Positions 33,402 to 40,968 of a DNA stretch of 63,698 nucleotides are shown here, piece after piece; the stretch's first letter is position 1, and the number at the start of each line of letters is the position of its first letter. The stretch is from a virus: positions 1 to 63,698 of the IMG/VR virus record IMGVR_UViG_3300043783_000152, one strand, 5' to 3'. The translations under genes and the position numbers were made by a program. Under the pieces are notes generated by a model. It was not told where the DNA came from and ran no database searches. It worked only from the letters and a program-made list of their open reading frames with translations.

Positions 33402-33594
33402 TGGCAAGAACCTCTTCCATCAAGCGAATACCGTTTTCTATGTTCGACGTAGATAACGCTTCATATAACGATAGTTTTTTGGCGGCCAGAAACATGAGTT
33501 CCCGATCATCAGCCGCCTGCTGGTCGTAATAATTCTGGCGAACCCGCTGATCAAGCTCTAGCGCTCTTTTTTCCAACCTGTCGATCAAGTTCAT
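33304..33594 (-). CDS. Hypothetical helical protein, overlaps FkbM gene
   Basis: 96 residues from ATG 33594 with GGAGG 5 bp upstream. Helical and charged for residues 1-65 (MNLIDRLEKRALELDQRVRQ), after which the frame runs 98 bp into the FkbM gene and becomes Arg/Asp rich. The overlap may be extended by a recent lost stop, or the C-terminus may be tolerated. A 14-bp duplication just upstream has moved the previous gene's stop into this gene. Function unknown. Confidence 0.6.
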   Translation of the reverse strand: MNLIDRLEKRALELDQRVRQNYYDQQAADDRELMFLAAKKLSLYEALSTSNIENGIRLMEEVLANDRRRDDRADDRGARRVDGPDWPVEGTVTGAD

Positions 33595-35050
33595 TACTTC
33601 CTCCGTTTCTTTTTCTCCGTTTCTTTTTCTCCGTAACTGTCATGCCCAAGCGCTTCATATTTTCCACAGTACGATCGAACCCCTCAACTCTCGCCTGAAG
33701 CGCTAGTGAGATGTCGTTAAAAACGGGCGCCCAGCGCGAGTCTTCGCCCTGATTGAACACACGGTGATTCGACCATACCTGATCCCGGCCATTCGTGCCC
33801 AGACGATAGTCCTTGCCCAGTCGGCTGTAGGGCACCCAGCACTCGGTCCCCGTCAAAACGCAGATGTGGGCGAGGGCCGATTCGCAGCAGATCACCAGGT
33901 CGAGTTGCTTGAGGACGGAGATGGTATCGACGACGTCTCGGATGTAAGGAGAAAGGTCTCGCACGAGGGGAAGACCGTGATTGTCATACAAGCGCTGGGA
34001 TTCAGGCCCAATTTGGAGAGCATATAGCTGAATACCTGGGATTCGGTATAAGTCAAAGAATTGCTCGACGGGGATTGACCGATGCGAATTGATGTCATTG
34101 AACGGGCTCCCTGCCCAGGCGATGCCGATATGCAGCTTGCGATCCGTAACCTTCCAATTCAGCGGGAGCTGGACGACCGGATACGAGATATGCGGTGCTT
34201 GTCGGATTTCTTCGGTCGATAGCCCGAGCGCGGTAGGGAGGCTGACGAAGGTCGTCCAGCAGTCCGCTTCGGGGAAGGGGGCGGGCTTGGGGACGATGTT
34301 GATGTTGGGGATACCGACGAAAGCGTGCATGAAAAGGCGTACAAGTTCTGGCTGAACCATAAGATGCAAGTATTTTGCCCGTTTCGCAGCTCCTGGGATA
34401 AAACGCGCAAAGCTGATGGTGTCGCCGAGACCCTGATCAGCATCGACGTAGACCGTTTTTTCACTTTCGCCCTCCCATTGTGCATAAGGCAGATTCAGAT
34501 ACGACTTCAGTTTGTACCTGAAACGTACCTCGAACCGTTTGAAGCCTTCATCCAGCTTCCGAGCTTGGAGCAACGCGAACGCATAAGCGAGTTCGACGAT
34601 CGGATCGGACGGCATCAAGTCCCACGCGCGCTGCGCCGCCTCCAGCGCTTCGCCAACCCTGTTCTGGATCGTCTTAATTTGGGAAATGTGAACCCAGCCA
34701 TACTGGAGGTTGGGATCGACCTTCAAACCCTCCTCGGTCACGCAGAGAGCCTCTCGCGACTGCCCAAGACCGTGAAGCCGATAACCTATGTTGACCAGCG
34801 CTTTAGCCTTGGTGCCATCATCCAGGCCGCACTCCAAGGCACGGCGCCAGCAGGCGATCGCGGACGGGATCGCGTTGAGATCGGAATGGTTGCAGCCGGC
34901 CTGGTAAAACGCCTGCCCCCAGGTCGGATCCGCATTGCAGGCGGACGAGAACAAATGGAGCGCGTGCTCCAGATGCTTGGGATCATCCTTGTTGTTGCTG
35001 GACGCAACCGCCTGGTTGTAAAAAAGCGTCGCTTGCTGACGGTCACCCAT
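33551..35050 (-). CDS. TPR-containing glycosyltransferase (GT-B, heptosyltransferase-like)
   Basis: 499 residues. Residues 1-165 are TPR-like helices (ALVNIGYRLHGLGQSREAL). Residues about 190-450 form a glycosyltransferase region with DADQGLGD (203-210), HIGIAWAGSPFND (307-319) and DLVICCESALAHI (384-396), motifs of TPR glycosyltransferases related to the heptosyltransferase family. Predicted to transfer a nucleotide sugar to a protein or glycan. The last 14 residues result from a 14-bp tandem repeat that removes a natural TAATG junction. The start overlaps the previous stop (TAATG). Confidence 0.82.
   Translation of the reverse strand: MGDRQQATLFYNQAVASSNNKDDPKHLEHALHLFSSACNADPTWGQAFYQAGCNHSDLNAIPSAIACWRRALECGLDDGTKAKALVNIGYRLHGLGQSREALCVTEEGLKVDPNLQYGWVHISQIKTIQNRVGEALEAAQRAWDLMPSDPIVELAYAFALLQARKLDEGFKRFEVRFRYKLKSYLNLPYAQWEGESEKTVYVDADQGLGDTISFARFIPGAAKRAKYLHLMVQPELVRLFMHAFVGIPNINIVPKPAPFPEADCWTTFVSLPTALGLSTEEIRQAPHISYPVVQLPLNWKVTDRKLHIGIAWAGSPFNDINSHRSIPVEQFFDLYRIPGIQLYALQIGPESQRLYDNHGLPLVRDLSPYIRDVVDTISVLKQLDLVICCESALAHICVLTGTECWVPYSRLGKDYRLGTNGRDQVWSNHRVFNQGEDSRWAPVFNDISLALQARVEGFDRTVENMKRLGMTVTEKKKRRKRNGGSNELDRQVGKKSARA
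33601..33628. repeat. Two tandem copies of a 14-bp unit at a gene end
   Basis: CTCCGTTTCTTTTT twice in a row, followed by CTCCG. On the coding (minus) strand the unit is CGGAGAAAAAGAAA. Since 14 is not a multiple of three, copy number sets the reading frame: with one copy the glycosyltransferase would end at TAA 33594-33596 (in the present numbering), forming TAATG with the next start. Confidence 0.9.
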
Positions 35051-35187
35051 TACTCCGAATCCTCGTCTTCCTCTTCAAGCGATATCGTCTGTAATTCAAA
35101 AGCTCTCACGATGTCGTCTACGGAAACACCTGCCTTACGAGCCTCATTAACAAGATCAGCAAGCTTCCCCTCAAAATCACACTTCAT
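35050..35187 (-). CDS. Small acidic protein (45 aa)
   Basis: 45 residues from ATG 35187 to TAA 35050-35052. It overlaps the recombinase stop (ATGA) and the glycosyltransferase start (TAATG), filling the gap exactly. Helical DLVNEARKAGVSVDDIVRAF, then an acidic ISLEEEDEDSE tail. Layout resembles small phage regulators or antirepressors, but nothing specific can be named. Confidence 0.65.
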   Translation of the reverse strand: MKCDFEGKLADLVNEARKAGVSVDDIVRAFELQTISLEEEDEDSE

Positions 35188-35894
35188 GCCGCGACTCCTC
35201 GTTTCAACATCCGCCACACCGCCAGGGCCGTATACGGCTTGCCGTCTCGCCCCAGCATACCCTCATGCGACATCAGCTCGGCGATGCGCGTCGGACCTCT
35301 GGCGCGCGCCTGGTCCCGGAACCAGCGAGCCGCTCGCGCATGCTCCTCCTCGGCTTCGTTCCGCACGAGGACGGACCTGGTGCCCTCTCCGACCTTGCGC
35401 CAGCCGTACGGGACCGGGCCGCCCGTGTGCCCGCCACGCTCGCGCTTGGCGCGCTTGCCGTCGGCGATGCGCTCGCGGATACGTTCGCGCTCCAACTGGG
35501 CGAATGCCGACATGACCGTAAATATCACTTGCGCAATCGCCGACTCCGCAACCGGCTCGGCGCCGAGATCGAGAAGAATCAAACCGATCTTCTGTTTCTT
35601 GAACCGCTCGATCATCACGCAAGCATCGGCGGCAGAACGGAACATGCGGTCCAACTTAGCCGCAATCAGCACATCTCCCGGCTTCGCAGCCGCAAGCAAC
35701 TCCTTGCCGGCAGGGCGCTCGTGAAGGGGAATGGAACCGGAGACGCCGGCATCGGTGTAGGTTTGAAAATCGTACTTGCCGGCCGAGCCGCGCAGTCCGG
35801 CAATCGCCTTGCATTTCGCCAATTGCTCCGCGATCGTGGTCTTGTCGGGACCAGCCTGCTTGAGCGTGGAGGTGCGGGCGTAGGCGAAGATCAC
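35184..35894 (-). CDS. Small serine recombinase (resolvase/invertase type)
   Basis: 236 residues from GTG 35894, overlapping the previous stop (GTGA). AYARTSTLKQ at residues 4-13 contains the catalytic Ser9; AAKLDRMFRSAADA and LERERIRERIADGKRAK are the conserved Arg-bearing helices of the catalytic domain and its E helix. The C-terminus (PYTALAVWRMLKRG) fits the short HTH. It is too small for a large serine integrase, so it may be a resolvase or invertase for plasmid-like or phase-variable DNA. No paired crossover sites were found by eye. Confidence 0.88.
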   Translation of the reverse strand: MIFAYARTSTLKQAGPDKTTIAEQLAKCKAIAGLRGSAGKYDFQTYTDAGVSGSIPLHERPAGKELLAAAKPGDVLIAAKLDRMFRSAADACVMIERFKKQKIGLILLDLGAEPVAESAIAQVIFTVMSAFAQLERERIRERIADGKRAKRERGGHTGGPVPYGWRKVGEGTRSVLVRNEAEEEHARAARWFRDQARARGPTRIAELMSHEGMLGRDGKPYTALAVWRMLKRGVAA

Positions 35895-36067
35895 TCAAAC
35901 CTCCCCATTTTTGCAGCCGTGTAAAACTCTCCAACCATAAACAGAATCCGCTTCCCATCATCGCGCAACAGAGTCAAAAAAGGCGTGCTGTCCGGCAATT
36001 CGCGCTTCGATGTTTTATCAAGAATCCCGACAGTGAGATGGATCAACGACTGCATTAAAATATTCAC
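35891..36067 (-). CDS. Hypothetical small protein
   Basis: 58 residues if translation starts at GTG 36067, which has GGAGG 5 bp upstream; an ATG at 36079 adds four residues (MEGV) but lies only a few bases after the predicted transcription start. Contains LIHLTVGILDKTSKRELPDS and KRILFMVGEFYTAAKM. Coupled to the recombinase start. Controlled by the palindrome promoter at 36081-36120. Confidence 0.62.
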   Translation of the reverse strand: MNILMQSLIHLTVGILDKTSKRELPDSTPFLTLLRDDGKRILFMVGEFYTAAKMGRFE

Positions 36068-36080
36068 GACTCCCTCCATT

Positions 36081-36120
36081 TGTAGTGTTATTCACTACAC
36101 TTCTTTTTTGCCTCCGTCAA
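36081..36120 (-). promoter_or_regulatory. Promoter/operator, TGTAGTG palindrome overlapping the epimerase stop
   Basis: TGTAGTG-ttatt-CACTACA (36081-36099, perfect 7-bp arms). On the minus strand TTGACG (36115-36120) lies 17 bp before TAGTGA (36092-36097), so the left arm overlaps the -10. The -10 is weak. The palindrome contains the epimerase stop codon. Drives the small gene and recombinase downstream. Confidence 0.6.
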
Positions 36121-37098
36121 GTGTTTAGCAACCCGCCTGATCCCCTCTTCCAAGGTGATCCTGGGCTTGTAGAACTGGCTCAGTTTGTAGGTATCGGCGA
36201 CGCGGTAGAAGACGCCTTCAGGCTTGGTTTTGTCGCAGACGACGTCTTCATAAGAAGTCGGGCGAACTTCAGCAAGCGCCATCTCGGCCAATTCTCGGAA
36301 CGATACCGCAATTCCGGTTCCAAGATTAAGCGTACCGCCAGGCTTCAAAACGTCCTTGGTCTGCATGACCGCTTCGACGATGTCATCGATGTGAATGAAG
36401 TCGCGACATTGTTCCCCGGAACCCCAAATCGTGATCGGGTTCTCTCGATTGACGACGCGGCGGATGATCGACGGGAAGGGGTAGTCGAAGGACTGATCCT
36501 CGCCGTAGCCGGAGAAGGGGCGATAAATCAGAACGTCGGCGCCGTACTGCTTGACTGCGAGATGCGCTAGATACTCGCCCGTCAGCTTGGCCCATCCATA
36601 CGTGACATCCGGGCGGCCGAACTTGGTGGCGCCTTGGGTCACGAGCGACTCGGCGAGCTTGATGTACTGCAGGCGCTGCTGCAACTCGACGGGATAGACG
36701 GCGGAGGACGAGAAGTAGAGCACCTTCGGTTTTCGATCTGGACCGACGGCAGAAGGTCTAGCGCCAACTACCCAACGAAAAAACGCGGCGTCGATCTCCA
36801 GGTCGACAGCAACATCAAGTGGGGCATTGTCGATCTTCAACCGGCCGCCAACGATCGCAGCGCAATGAATGATCAAATCGTACTCGTCGGGATGATCCAT
36901 CGCCACGACACCGTCGCGAACATCCCACATTCGGCGAAAACGAACAGAATGCGGCACCACTGGGTCATGCCATCTATGCAAAAGTTCTCCAGCACTCATG
37001 TTGTCGAGCGCGACGACTTCCCAGCCATCACGGACGAGGCGACGGGTGAAAGCGCGCCCGACAAAGCCGGCAGCGCCAGTGATGAGAACGCGTTTCAT
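36088..37098 (-). CDS. NAD-dependent sugar epimerase/dehydratase (SDR family)
   Basis: 336 residues from ATG 37098, overlapping the preceding stop. The Rossmann loop GAAGFVG is at residues 8-14, followed by DNMSAG, the catalytic SSSAVYP strand and YGWAKLTGE with the Tyr-x-x-x-Lys pair; YRPFSGYGEDQSF and the C-terminal substrate region match UDP-glucose 4-epimerase and GDP-sugar dehydrogenase relatives. Would interconvert nucleotide sugars for the adjacent glycosyltransferases. Length is normal. Confidence 0.88.
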   Translation of the reverse strand: MKRVLITGAAGFVGRAFTRRLVRDGWEVVALDNMSAGELLHRWHDPVVPHSVRFRRMWDVRDGVVAMDHPDEYDLIIHCAAIVGGRLKIDNAPLDVAVDLEIDAAFFRWVVGARPSAVGPDRKPKVLYFSSSAVYPVELQQRLQYIKLAESLVTQGATKFGRPDVTYGWAKLTGEYLAHLAVKQYGADVLIYRPFSGYGEDQSFDYPFPSIIRRVVNRENPITIWGSGEQCRDFIHIDDIVEAVMQTKDVLKPGGTLNLGTGIAVSFRELAEMALAEVRPTSYEDVVCDKTKPEGVFYRVADTYKLSQFYKPRITLEEGIRRVAKHLTEAKKKCSE

Positions 37099-37328
37099 TG
37101 AAGCCCTTCCATAATATATTCGTCCTGCATCTCTTTTACCTGCTTTGGACTCAAATTTTGCGCCTTGAGATGCCGTTGCTGTGCATCCCACACCCATGAC
37201 AAGGCAGCTATGTATAAAGTCGCGTACCAACTCTCCATACTTCCGCCGCCTAGACGACTGCCGCGAAGAGATGCTTCGCACATCCTTAAATGATCACGCG
37301 CAATCCATAATTCGTCGGTAACATGCAT
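37095..37328 (-). CDS. Hypothetical helical protein
   Basis: 77 residues from ATG 37328. MHVTDELWIARDHLRMCEAS and WYATLYIAALSWVWDAQQRH suggest two helices, the second aromatic and amphipathic. The C-terminus is charged (KQVKEMQDEYIMEGLQ). The stop overlaps the epimerase start (ATGA). Not recognised. Confidence 0.65.
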   Translation of the reverse strand: MHVTDELWIARDHLRMCEASLRGSRLGGGSMESWYATLYIAALSWVWDAQQRHLKAQNLSPKQVKEMQDEYIMEGLQ

Positions 37329-37329
37329 G

Positions 37330-38574
37330 CTACACCTGCCACAGCTTCGAATAATCGAACTTCCACCCGCCAACGGTCGGCTGCGGCTCCTGGAACTGCA
37401 TCCCGTACAGGAGCGCGGAACCCGAGAGGACGGTCAACCGCAACAGGCGCCAGGACACGCCTGTCGGGGCGACCACCTGTGTGACCTGGTTGGACGCCTC
37501 AGGGAGAAGGGTCGGCCGCACCACATAGCCCGACTTCGTATCCTCGATCTGAATCTGGCCACCCTTCTCGCCGCCCATCACCATGAAGCGGGCGGTGCCG
37601 GAAGCGCAGCATTCGAAGCCGGCCTGGGGGAAACCGCGCGCCGCGAAGCCTCCGAGGCCGGGGGACCATTTGAGGCGCCAGTCGCCGCTCCAGAAGGCGC
37701 CGCGCAAGGAATCCAATTGATGTGCGAAAATAATTTCCGTTCCATCATCGCCCCGGAAGCGGACGGGCGGAATGCCGATATCCAAGTGATTCTCCCGAAT
37801 AAGCGAAGTCATCGTTGCAAAACGGTCGAAAGCGTCGTCGTTCCTCCTGTCCTCGACGGGGGCATCCGCGAGCTTGAGGCCCTGGTCAGCGAGCGAAGGC
37901 TTCTGGCCGATCATCTCGACGGGCGACGGTACCAACGCAAGCGACGCAAGACCGTTCGAAGCCAGAACCGCATCATTGCCCCAATCCGGAGTCGTCCAGT
38001 GATCATTTGTCCTGAAAGCCCAGTAAGAGCCGATGTCGATCCCGGAAAGCCGGGCGAACGTGCGGCGGTTCTCGGTCGTCCAGTGCGTGCGGAAATGCCT
38101 GAGCGTCAGCTCGGCGGCCTGGCGCGTCATAATTTGCATGCCCCAGCCGAGGTTGTGCATAAGAGCATACCCATCTCGTTGCACAAGAATACGATCGGTA
38201 TACGCCCTCGCGGAAACCGCTCCCACAGAAAGACCGTCGGCTTTGCCGCGCTTGAACAGGGCCATTGCCGGTCCGAACCAATCGGGATGAAGAAGGACGT
38301 CATTTTCGACAAGTCCGACATGCGTGTAGTCTCCCTTGAGCATTTCGGTCAGCGCGTAGACGACGGCGGTATCGGCGCCGCCTTTGATGTTTACTCCAAC
38401 TTGTACGCCAGGGTTTCTACGCGAAACGGTATCGATCAAATCAATAGCCTGCGGAGTGTCGCTGCCATCGATCCAGAAAAGGTCGAACTTGTCGGGCTGC
38501 AGCAACGGGACGATCGTGCGCTTGGACAGGTCGACGCGATCTTTTGTGAGGAAGGCGATTGCGATTTTGTTCAT
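37330..38574 (-). CDS. Glycosyltransferase (GT-A, family-2-like) with C-terminal beta domain
   Basis: 414 residues. The N-terminal half resembles GT-A glycosyltransferases: IAIAFLTKDRVDLSKRTI, DLFWIDGSDTPQ, and VENDVLLHPDWF with a DxD-like acidic pair around residue 90. Residues about 270-414 form a beta-rich domain ending TVGGWKFDYSKLW, possibly carbohydrate-binding. Follows an HNH gene whose stop overlaps this start. A member of the sugar cassette, probably adding a sugar to a surface or virion glycan. Confidence 0.75.
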   Translation of the reverse strand: MNKIAIAFLTKDRVDLSKRTIVPLLQPDKFDLFWIDGSDTPQAIDLIDTVSRRNPGVQVGVNIKGGADTAVVYALTEMLKGDYTHVGLVENDVLLHPDWFGPAMALFKRGKADGLSVGAVSARAYTDRILVQRDGYALMHNLGWGMQIMTRQAAELTLRHFRTHWTTENRRTFARLSGIDIGSYWAFRTNDHWTTPDWGNDAVLASNGLASLALVPSPVEMIGQKPSLADQGLKLADAPVEDRRNDDAFDRFATMTSLIRENHLDIGIPPVRFRGDDGTEIIFAHQLDSLRGAFWSGDWRLKWSPGLGGFAARGFPQAGFECCASGTARFMVMGGEKGGQIQIEDTKSGYVVRPTLLPEASNQVTQVVAPTGVSWRLLRLTVLSGSALLYGMQFQEPQPTVGGWKFDYSKLWQV

Positions 38575-39056
38575 GCAGAGGCCCTCGCGAATTCCTTATA
38601 CAGTTTCTTTGCTCGGCGCACATAAGCCTTGTGCGCTTCTTCCTGCGTATTAAATGTCCCCAAATGAAGCTTGATGCCATGCTTCTGAATCTGCGCCGTC
38701 CACTTGCCGGTCCGGACGCGCGTCGCTCCCTTCAATCCGGCTCGCGGGCGAGAATTGCCTTGGTTCTGCGTAACAGTCGCAAGGCGCAAATTGCACCAAC
38801 GATTATCGTCTTTGATTCTGTTTTTATGGTCAATATCTTCCGCAGGCCATTCACCGGTCATATACAACCACGCCAGCCGGTGTTCTGCACGCTGGCAACC
38901 GCCAACGTGAATACGTCTATACCCGTCATGGTTGCGCGAACCAGCGCGCTTACCAACTCTATGTCGACGCGCTTTTATCCACGTGAATAACCCTGTTTCC
39001 GGGTCATATAAAATAACTCCTAGCAATTCATCATGGTCGAAATCATCCTGCATCAC
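38571..39056 (-). CDS. HNH/AP2 homing-type endonuclease inside the glycan cassette
   Basis: 161 residues. HNH core EHRLAWLYMTGEWP, then DIDHKNRIKDDNRWCNLRLA (about 58-98), and AP2-like domain LKGATRVRTGKWTAQI, LHLGTFNTQEEAHKAYV (108-148), very similar in order to the gene at 17742. Both ends overlap neighbouring genes by ATGA, so the insertion has joined the coupled chain. Likely cuts a related phage lacking it. Confidence 0.88.
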   Translation of the reverse strand: MMQDDFDHDELLGVILYDPETGLFTWIKARRHRVGKRAGSRNHDGYRRIHVGGCQRAEHRLAWLYMTGEWPAEDIDHKNRIKDDNRWCNLRLATVTQNQGNSRPRAGLKGATRVRTGKWTAQIQKHGIKLHLGTFNTQEEAHKAYVRRAKKLYKEFARASA

Positions 39057-40114
39057 AGCACCCCCTCACAATCTTGTAACCAAGCAAGCCACAGTTCCCG
39101 CGTACCCGCTGGAATAAACTTTGGTAAATTAGTCGCCATTACTCGTAACATTCCAATAACATCAGTCTGACCTAAGAACCCGTCAAGCCAAGCCGCGAAA
39201 TCCAAAATATGTTCAGAAGCCCATTGCTCATCAGCAAGGTCTTTCAACAAATTATGAGGATTCCGCTGCTGTAGAACGAACGGCTGCCCGAAATGTATGT
39301 GGTAGCCATGCTCTCGCATTATCCGCTGCGCAACAAGTCCCGCGTATATGTCATCTCCGCGCTTATACGCGGGCACCATGAGAAAGCAGGGAGCAAGTTC
39401 GCGGACAAAGGCGATGTTCTGCGAATTGAGCGGCGCCCAGGTTTCCCCCGGATCGGTTACGATGCCGGCACGCAGGAGTTCGCTGACCTGATGGACCTCG
39501 GGGTGCTGCGAGATGCGGTCGACCGCCGAGGTGTCGGGATCCCCGAGGATCATGCCTTGGGCGATGCCGATCTTGGCGCCGGTGACGGGCTTAAACCGAA
39601 CTTCGTCCCGGTCCAATTCTTGAGGAAAGCCGCGCTGCACCACCTTTGGAAAGCACAGCGACGCAGGATCAAACCATCTGCCGTAATGAGGACGAGCCAT
39701 CACGCCGTTGAAGAATGGAGCGCCGTTGATATCCTCTCGACGGCGATACCAACGCGCGCCGTGTCCCGGCGGGTGATACCATAGCTTTTTGAAATACTGC
39801 GCATAACCGTCAATCGGAATATTATCATCGTCACACGAAATCAAAATTTCTGCACCCCATTTGAGAGCTTCGAGGAGGGCAATGTTGCGGCGGGCAATCG
39901 TGTTCCAACCGATGAAATCGGAGCACCTCCATTCAGGGCTTCCGATGCAACAAAAAAACGAATTCGGAATATGTTTAGCAAGATATTCTTCAATCTCAGT
40001 CGGCCGCTTCGACTTTTCAACCGCGACAAAGAAGCGGACGTCCGGATCGTGCGCGCGGTAGAGCGAGAGGACCGTAGGGATATTGATCGTTGTGAGAATC
40101 AGCGCGACGCGCAT
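39053..40114 (-). CDS. Glycosyltransferase of the STELLO/RGP type
   Basis: 353 residues from ATG 40114, overlapping the preceding stop (TGATG). LILTTINIPTVLSLYRAHDP, ISCDDDNIPIDG with a metal-binding DDD, and a long C-terminal region with FLMVPAYKRGDDIYAGLVAQ, then MREHGYHIHFGQP fit the STELLO / reversibly-glycosylated-polypeptide fold. Related proteins act on nucleotide-sugar substrates. Fourth sugar gene of the cassette. Exact donor and acceptor not readable. Confidence 0.72.
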   Translation of the reverse strand: MRVALILTTINIPTVLSLYRAHDPDVRFFVAVEKSKRPTEIEEYLAKHIPNSFFCCIGSPEWRCSDFIGWNTIARRNIALLEALKWGAEILISCDDDNIPIDGYAQYFKKLWYHPPGHGARWYRRREDINGAPFFNGVMARPHYGRWFDPASLCFPKVVQRGFPQELDRDEVRFKPVTGAKIGIAQGMILGDPDTSAVDRISQHPEVHQVSELLRAGIVTDPGETWAPLNSQNIAFVRELAPCFLMVPAYKRGDDIYAGLVAQRIMREHGYHIHFGQPFVLQQRNPHNLLKDLADEQWASEHILDFAAWLDGFLGQTDVIGMLRVMATNLPKFIPAGTRELWLAWLQDCEGVL

Positions 40115-40338
40115 CAATGTTCTCCCCACACTTCGATCTCGCCAACCTGCTCGATCTTATCCGCCACTTCTGCAAAGAACGGATCGCGCGCCGCGACGGC
40201 CATCGCGCGGAGAATTGGAATGTGATTCGCGGTAAGCGCGTGACCGCACGCCTCCAAAACGGCGGCTAGAGAATCCGAGCGACCGCCCTCGAAATACTTC
40301 GTCCCTTTGATCGGGCGCCAGCAAACTGCCACGGACAT
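40114..40338 (-). CDS. Hypothetical small protein
   Basis: 74 residues from ATG 40338 with AGGA 7 bp upstream. Starts MSVAVCWRPIKGTKYFEGGR and has two amphipathic helices ending VADKIEQVGEIEVWGEH. Layout resembles small phage proteins of unknown role. Coupled to the glycosyltransferase. Confidence 0.65.
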   Translation of the reverse strand: MSVAVCWRPIKGTKYFEGGRSDSLAAVLEACGHALTANHIPILRAMAVAARDPFFAEVADKIEQVGEIEVWGEH

Positions 40339-40340
40339 GG

Positions 40341-40604
40341 TTAATCCTGCATCTTGAAGATCGTCGACTGCATCAATCCGAGCGAAAGCAAGCCGCACGG
40401 CGTGGCTTGCCAGAAGTGACCCTTGCGCTGGCCGTCCACAACCTCGCTGTACGCAACTACGAGGAGATCAGGATTGCATTTGCCGCTGTCAATATCCCGC
40501 AGCAGCTTCAGCAAGACATCACGCGGCATCCAAGCCTTGCCGTCAAGATCACGTTCGGCCTTAATCTCACTAAGAGAAACCGGATGGTCGCTGAAGTCGG
40601 TCAT
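40341..40604 (-). CDS. Hypothetical protein
   Basis: 87 residues, overlapping the RHH gene's stop by ATGA. PRDVLLKLLRDIDSGKCNPD and VVDGQRKGHFWQATPCGLLS suggest a small alpha/beta fold. No known motif. Co-transcribed with the RHH regulator. Confidence 0.65.
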   Translation of the reverse strand: MTDFSDHPVSLSEIKAERDLDGKAWMPRDVLLKLLRDIDSGKCNPDLLVVAYSEVVDGQRKGHFWQATPCGLLSLGLMQSTIFKMQD

Positions 40605-40831
40605 TCCATCGCTCCAATAAACGGTTTGCCGTCTTCAGACCGGGCAGGCTCGGAAGACGTGTGAGCTTCCTGTCGAGTTGATGCTGGCTTATCCTGCGCT
40701 TCCAACCACTGCTTGATGATCATCTGGATCAGACCGGCGAGCGAGAGCTGCCACTTGGAAGCCAGCTTGCGCAGGCGCTTCTTGTCGGGGACCGACAACC
40801 GGATGCTGGTCGGATATTCGGGATGCCTCAT
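40601..40831 (-). CDS. Ribbon-helix-helix regulator (candidate controller of the TGTAGTG sites)
   Basis: 76 residues. EYPTSIRLSVPDKKRLRKLA, followed by SKWQLSLAGLIQMIIKQWLE, has the beta strand with alternating polar residues and two helices of an RHH (Arc/MetJ) DNA-binding dimer; the rest is a disordered tail. RHH dimers bind short palindromes. Its own upstream region carries the palindrome GTAGTG-N5-CACTAC at 40942-40958, so autoregulation and control of the other three copies is a plausible inference. A terminator hairpin stands between the palindrome and this gene. Confidence 0.75.
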   Translation of the reverse strand: MRHPEYPTSIRLSVPDKKRLRKLASKWQLSLAGLIQMIIKQWLEAQDKPASTRQEAHTSSEPARSEDGKPFIGAME

Positions 40832-40862
40832 TGAGAATTAGCCCTGAACAATTTGCACCAGT

Positions 40863-40911
40863 AAAAGAGGCGGACGCCGCGGGAGGCACCGGGGTGTGAA
40901 GCGTCCGCCTC
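40863..40911 (-). terminator. Rho-independent terminator or attenuator
   Basis: On the minus strand GAGGCGGACGC (40901-40911) pairs perfectly with GCGTCCGCCTC (40867-40877), 11 bp, with a 23-base loop that contains a smaller stem, and is followed by TTTTAC. It lies after the GcrA stop and 32 bp before the RHH start. It can end GcrA transcription, or attenuate transcripts from a promoter at the 40942-40968 palindrome. Confidence 0.75.
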
Positions 40912-40941
40912 CTGGCGCCTTGGAGGTCGCCGGGAAGGAAC

Positions 40942-40968
40942 GTAGTGCAGTTCACTACATCGTGTCAA
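40942..40968 (-). promoter_or_regulatory. TGTAGTG-type operator with TTGACA box, ahead of the RHH gene
   Basis: GTAGTG-cagtt-CACTAC (40942-40958, 6-bp arms; seventh pair is a mismatch) with TTGACA (40963-40968) four bases upstream on the minus strand. The -10 at 17-bp spacing (CTACGT) is poor, so promoter strength is doubtful. It overlaps the last codons of the GcrA gene. Confidence 0.5.
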
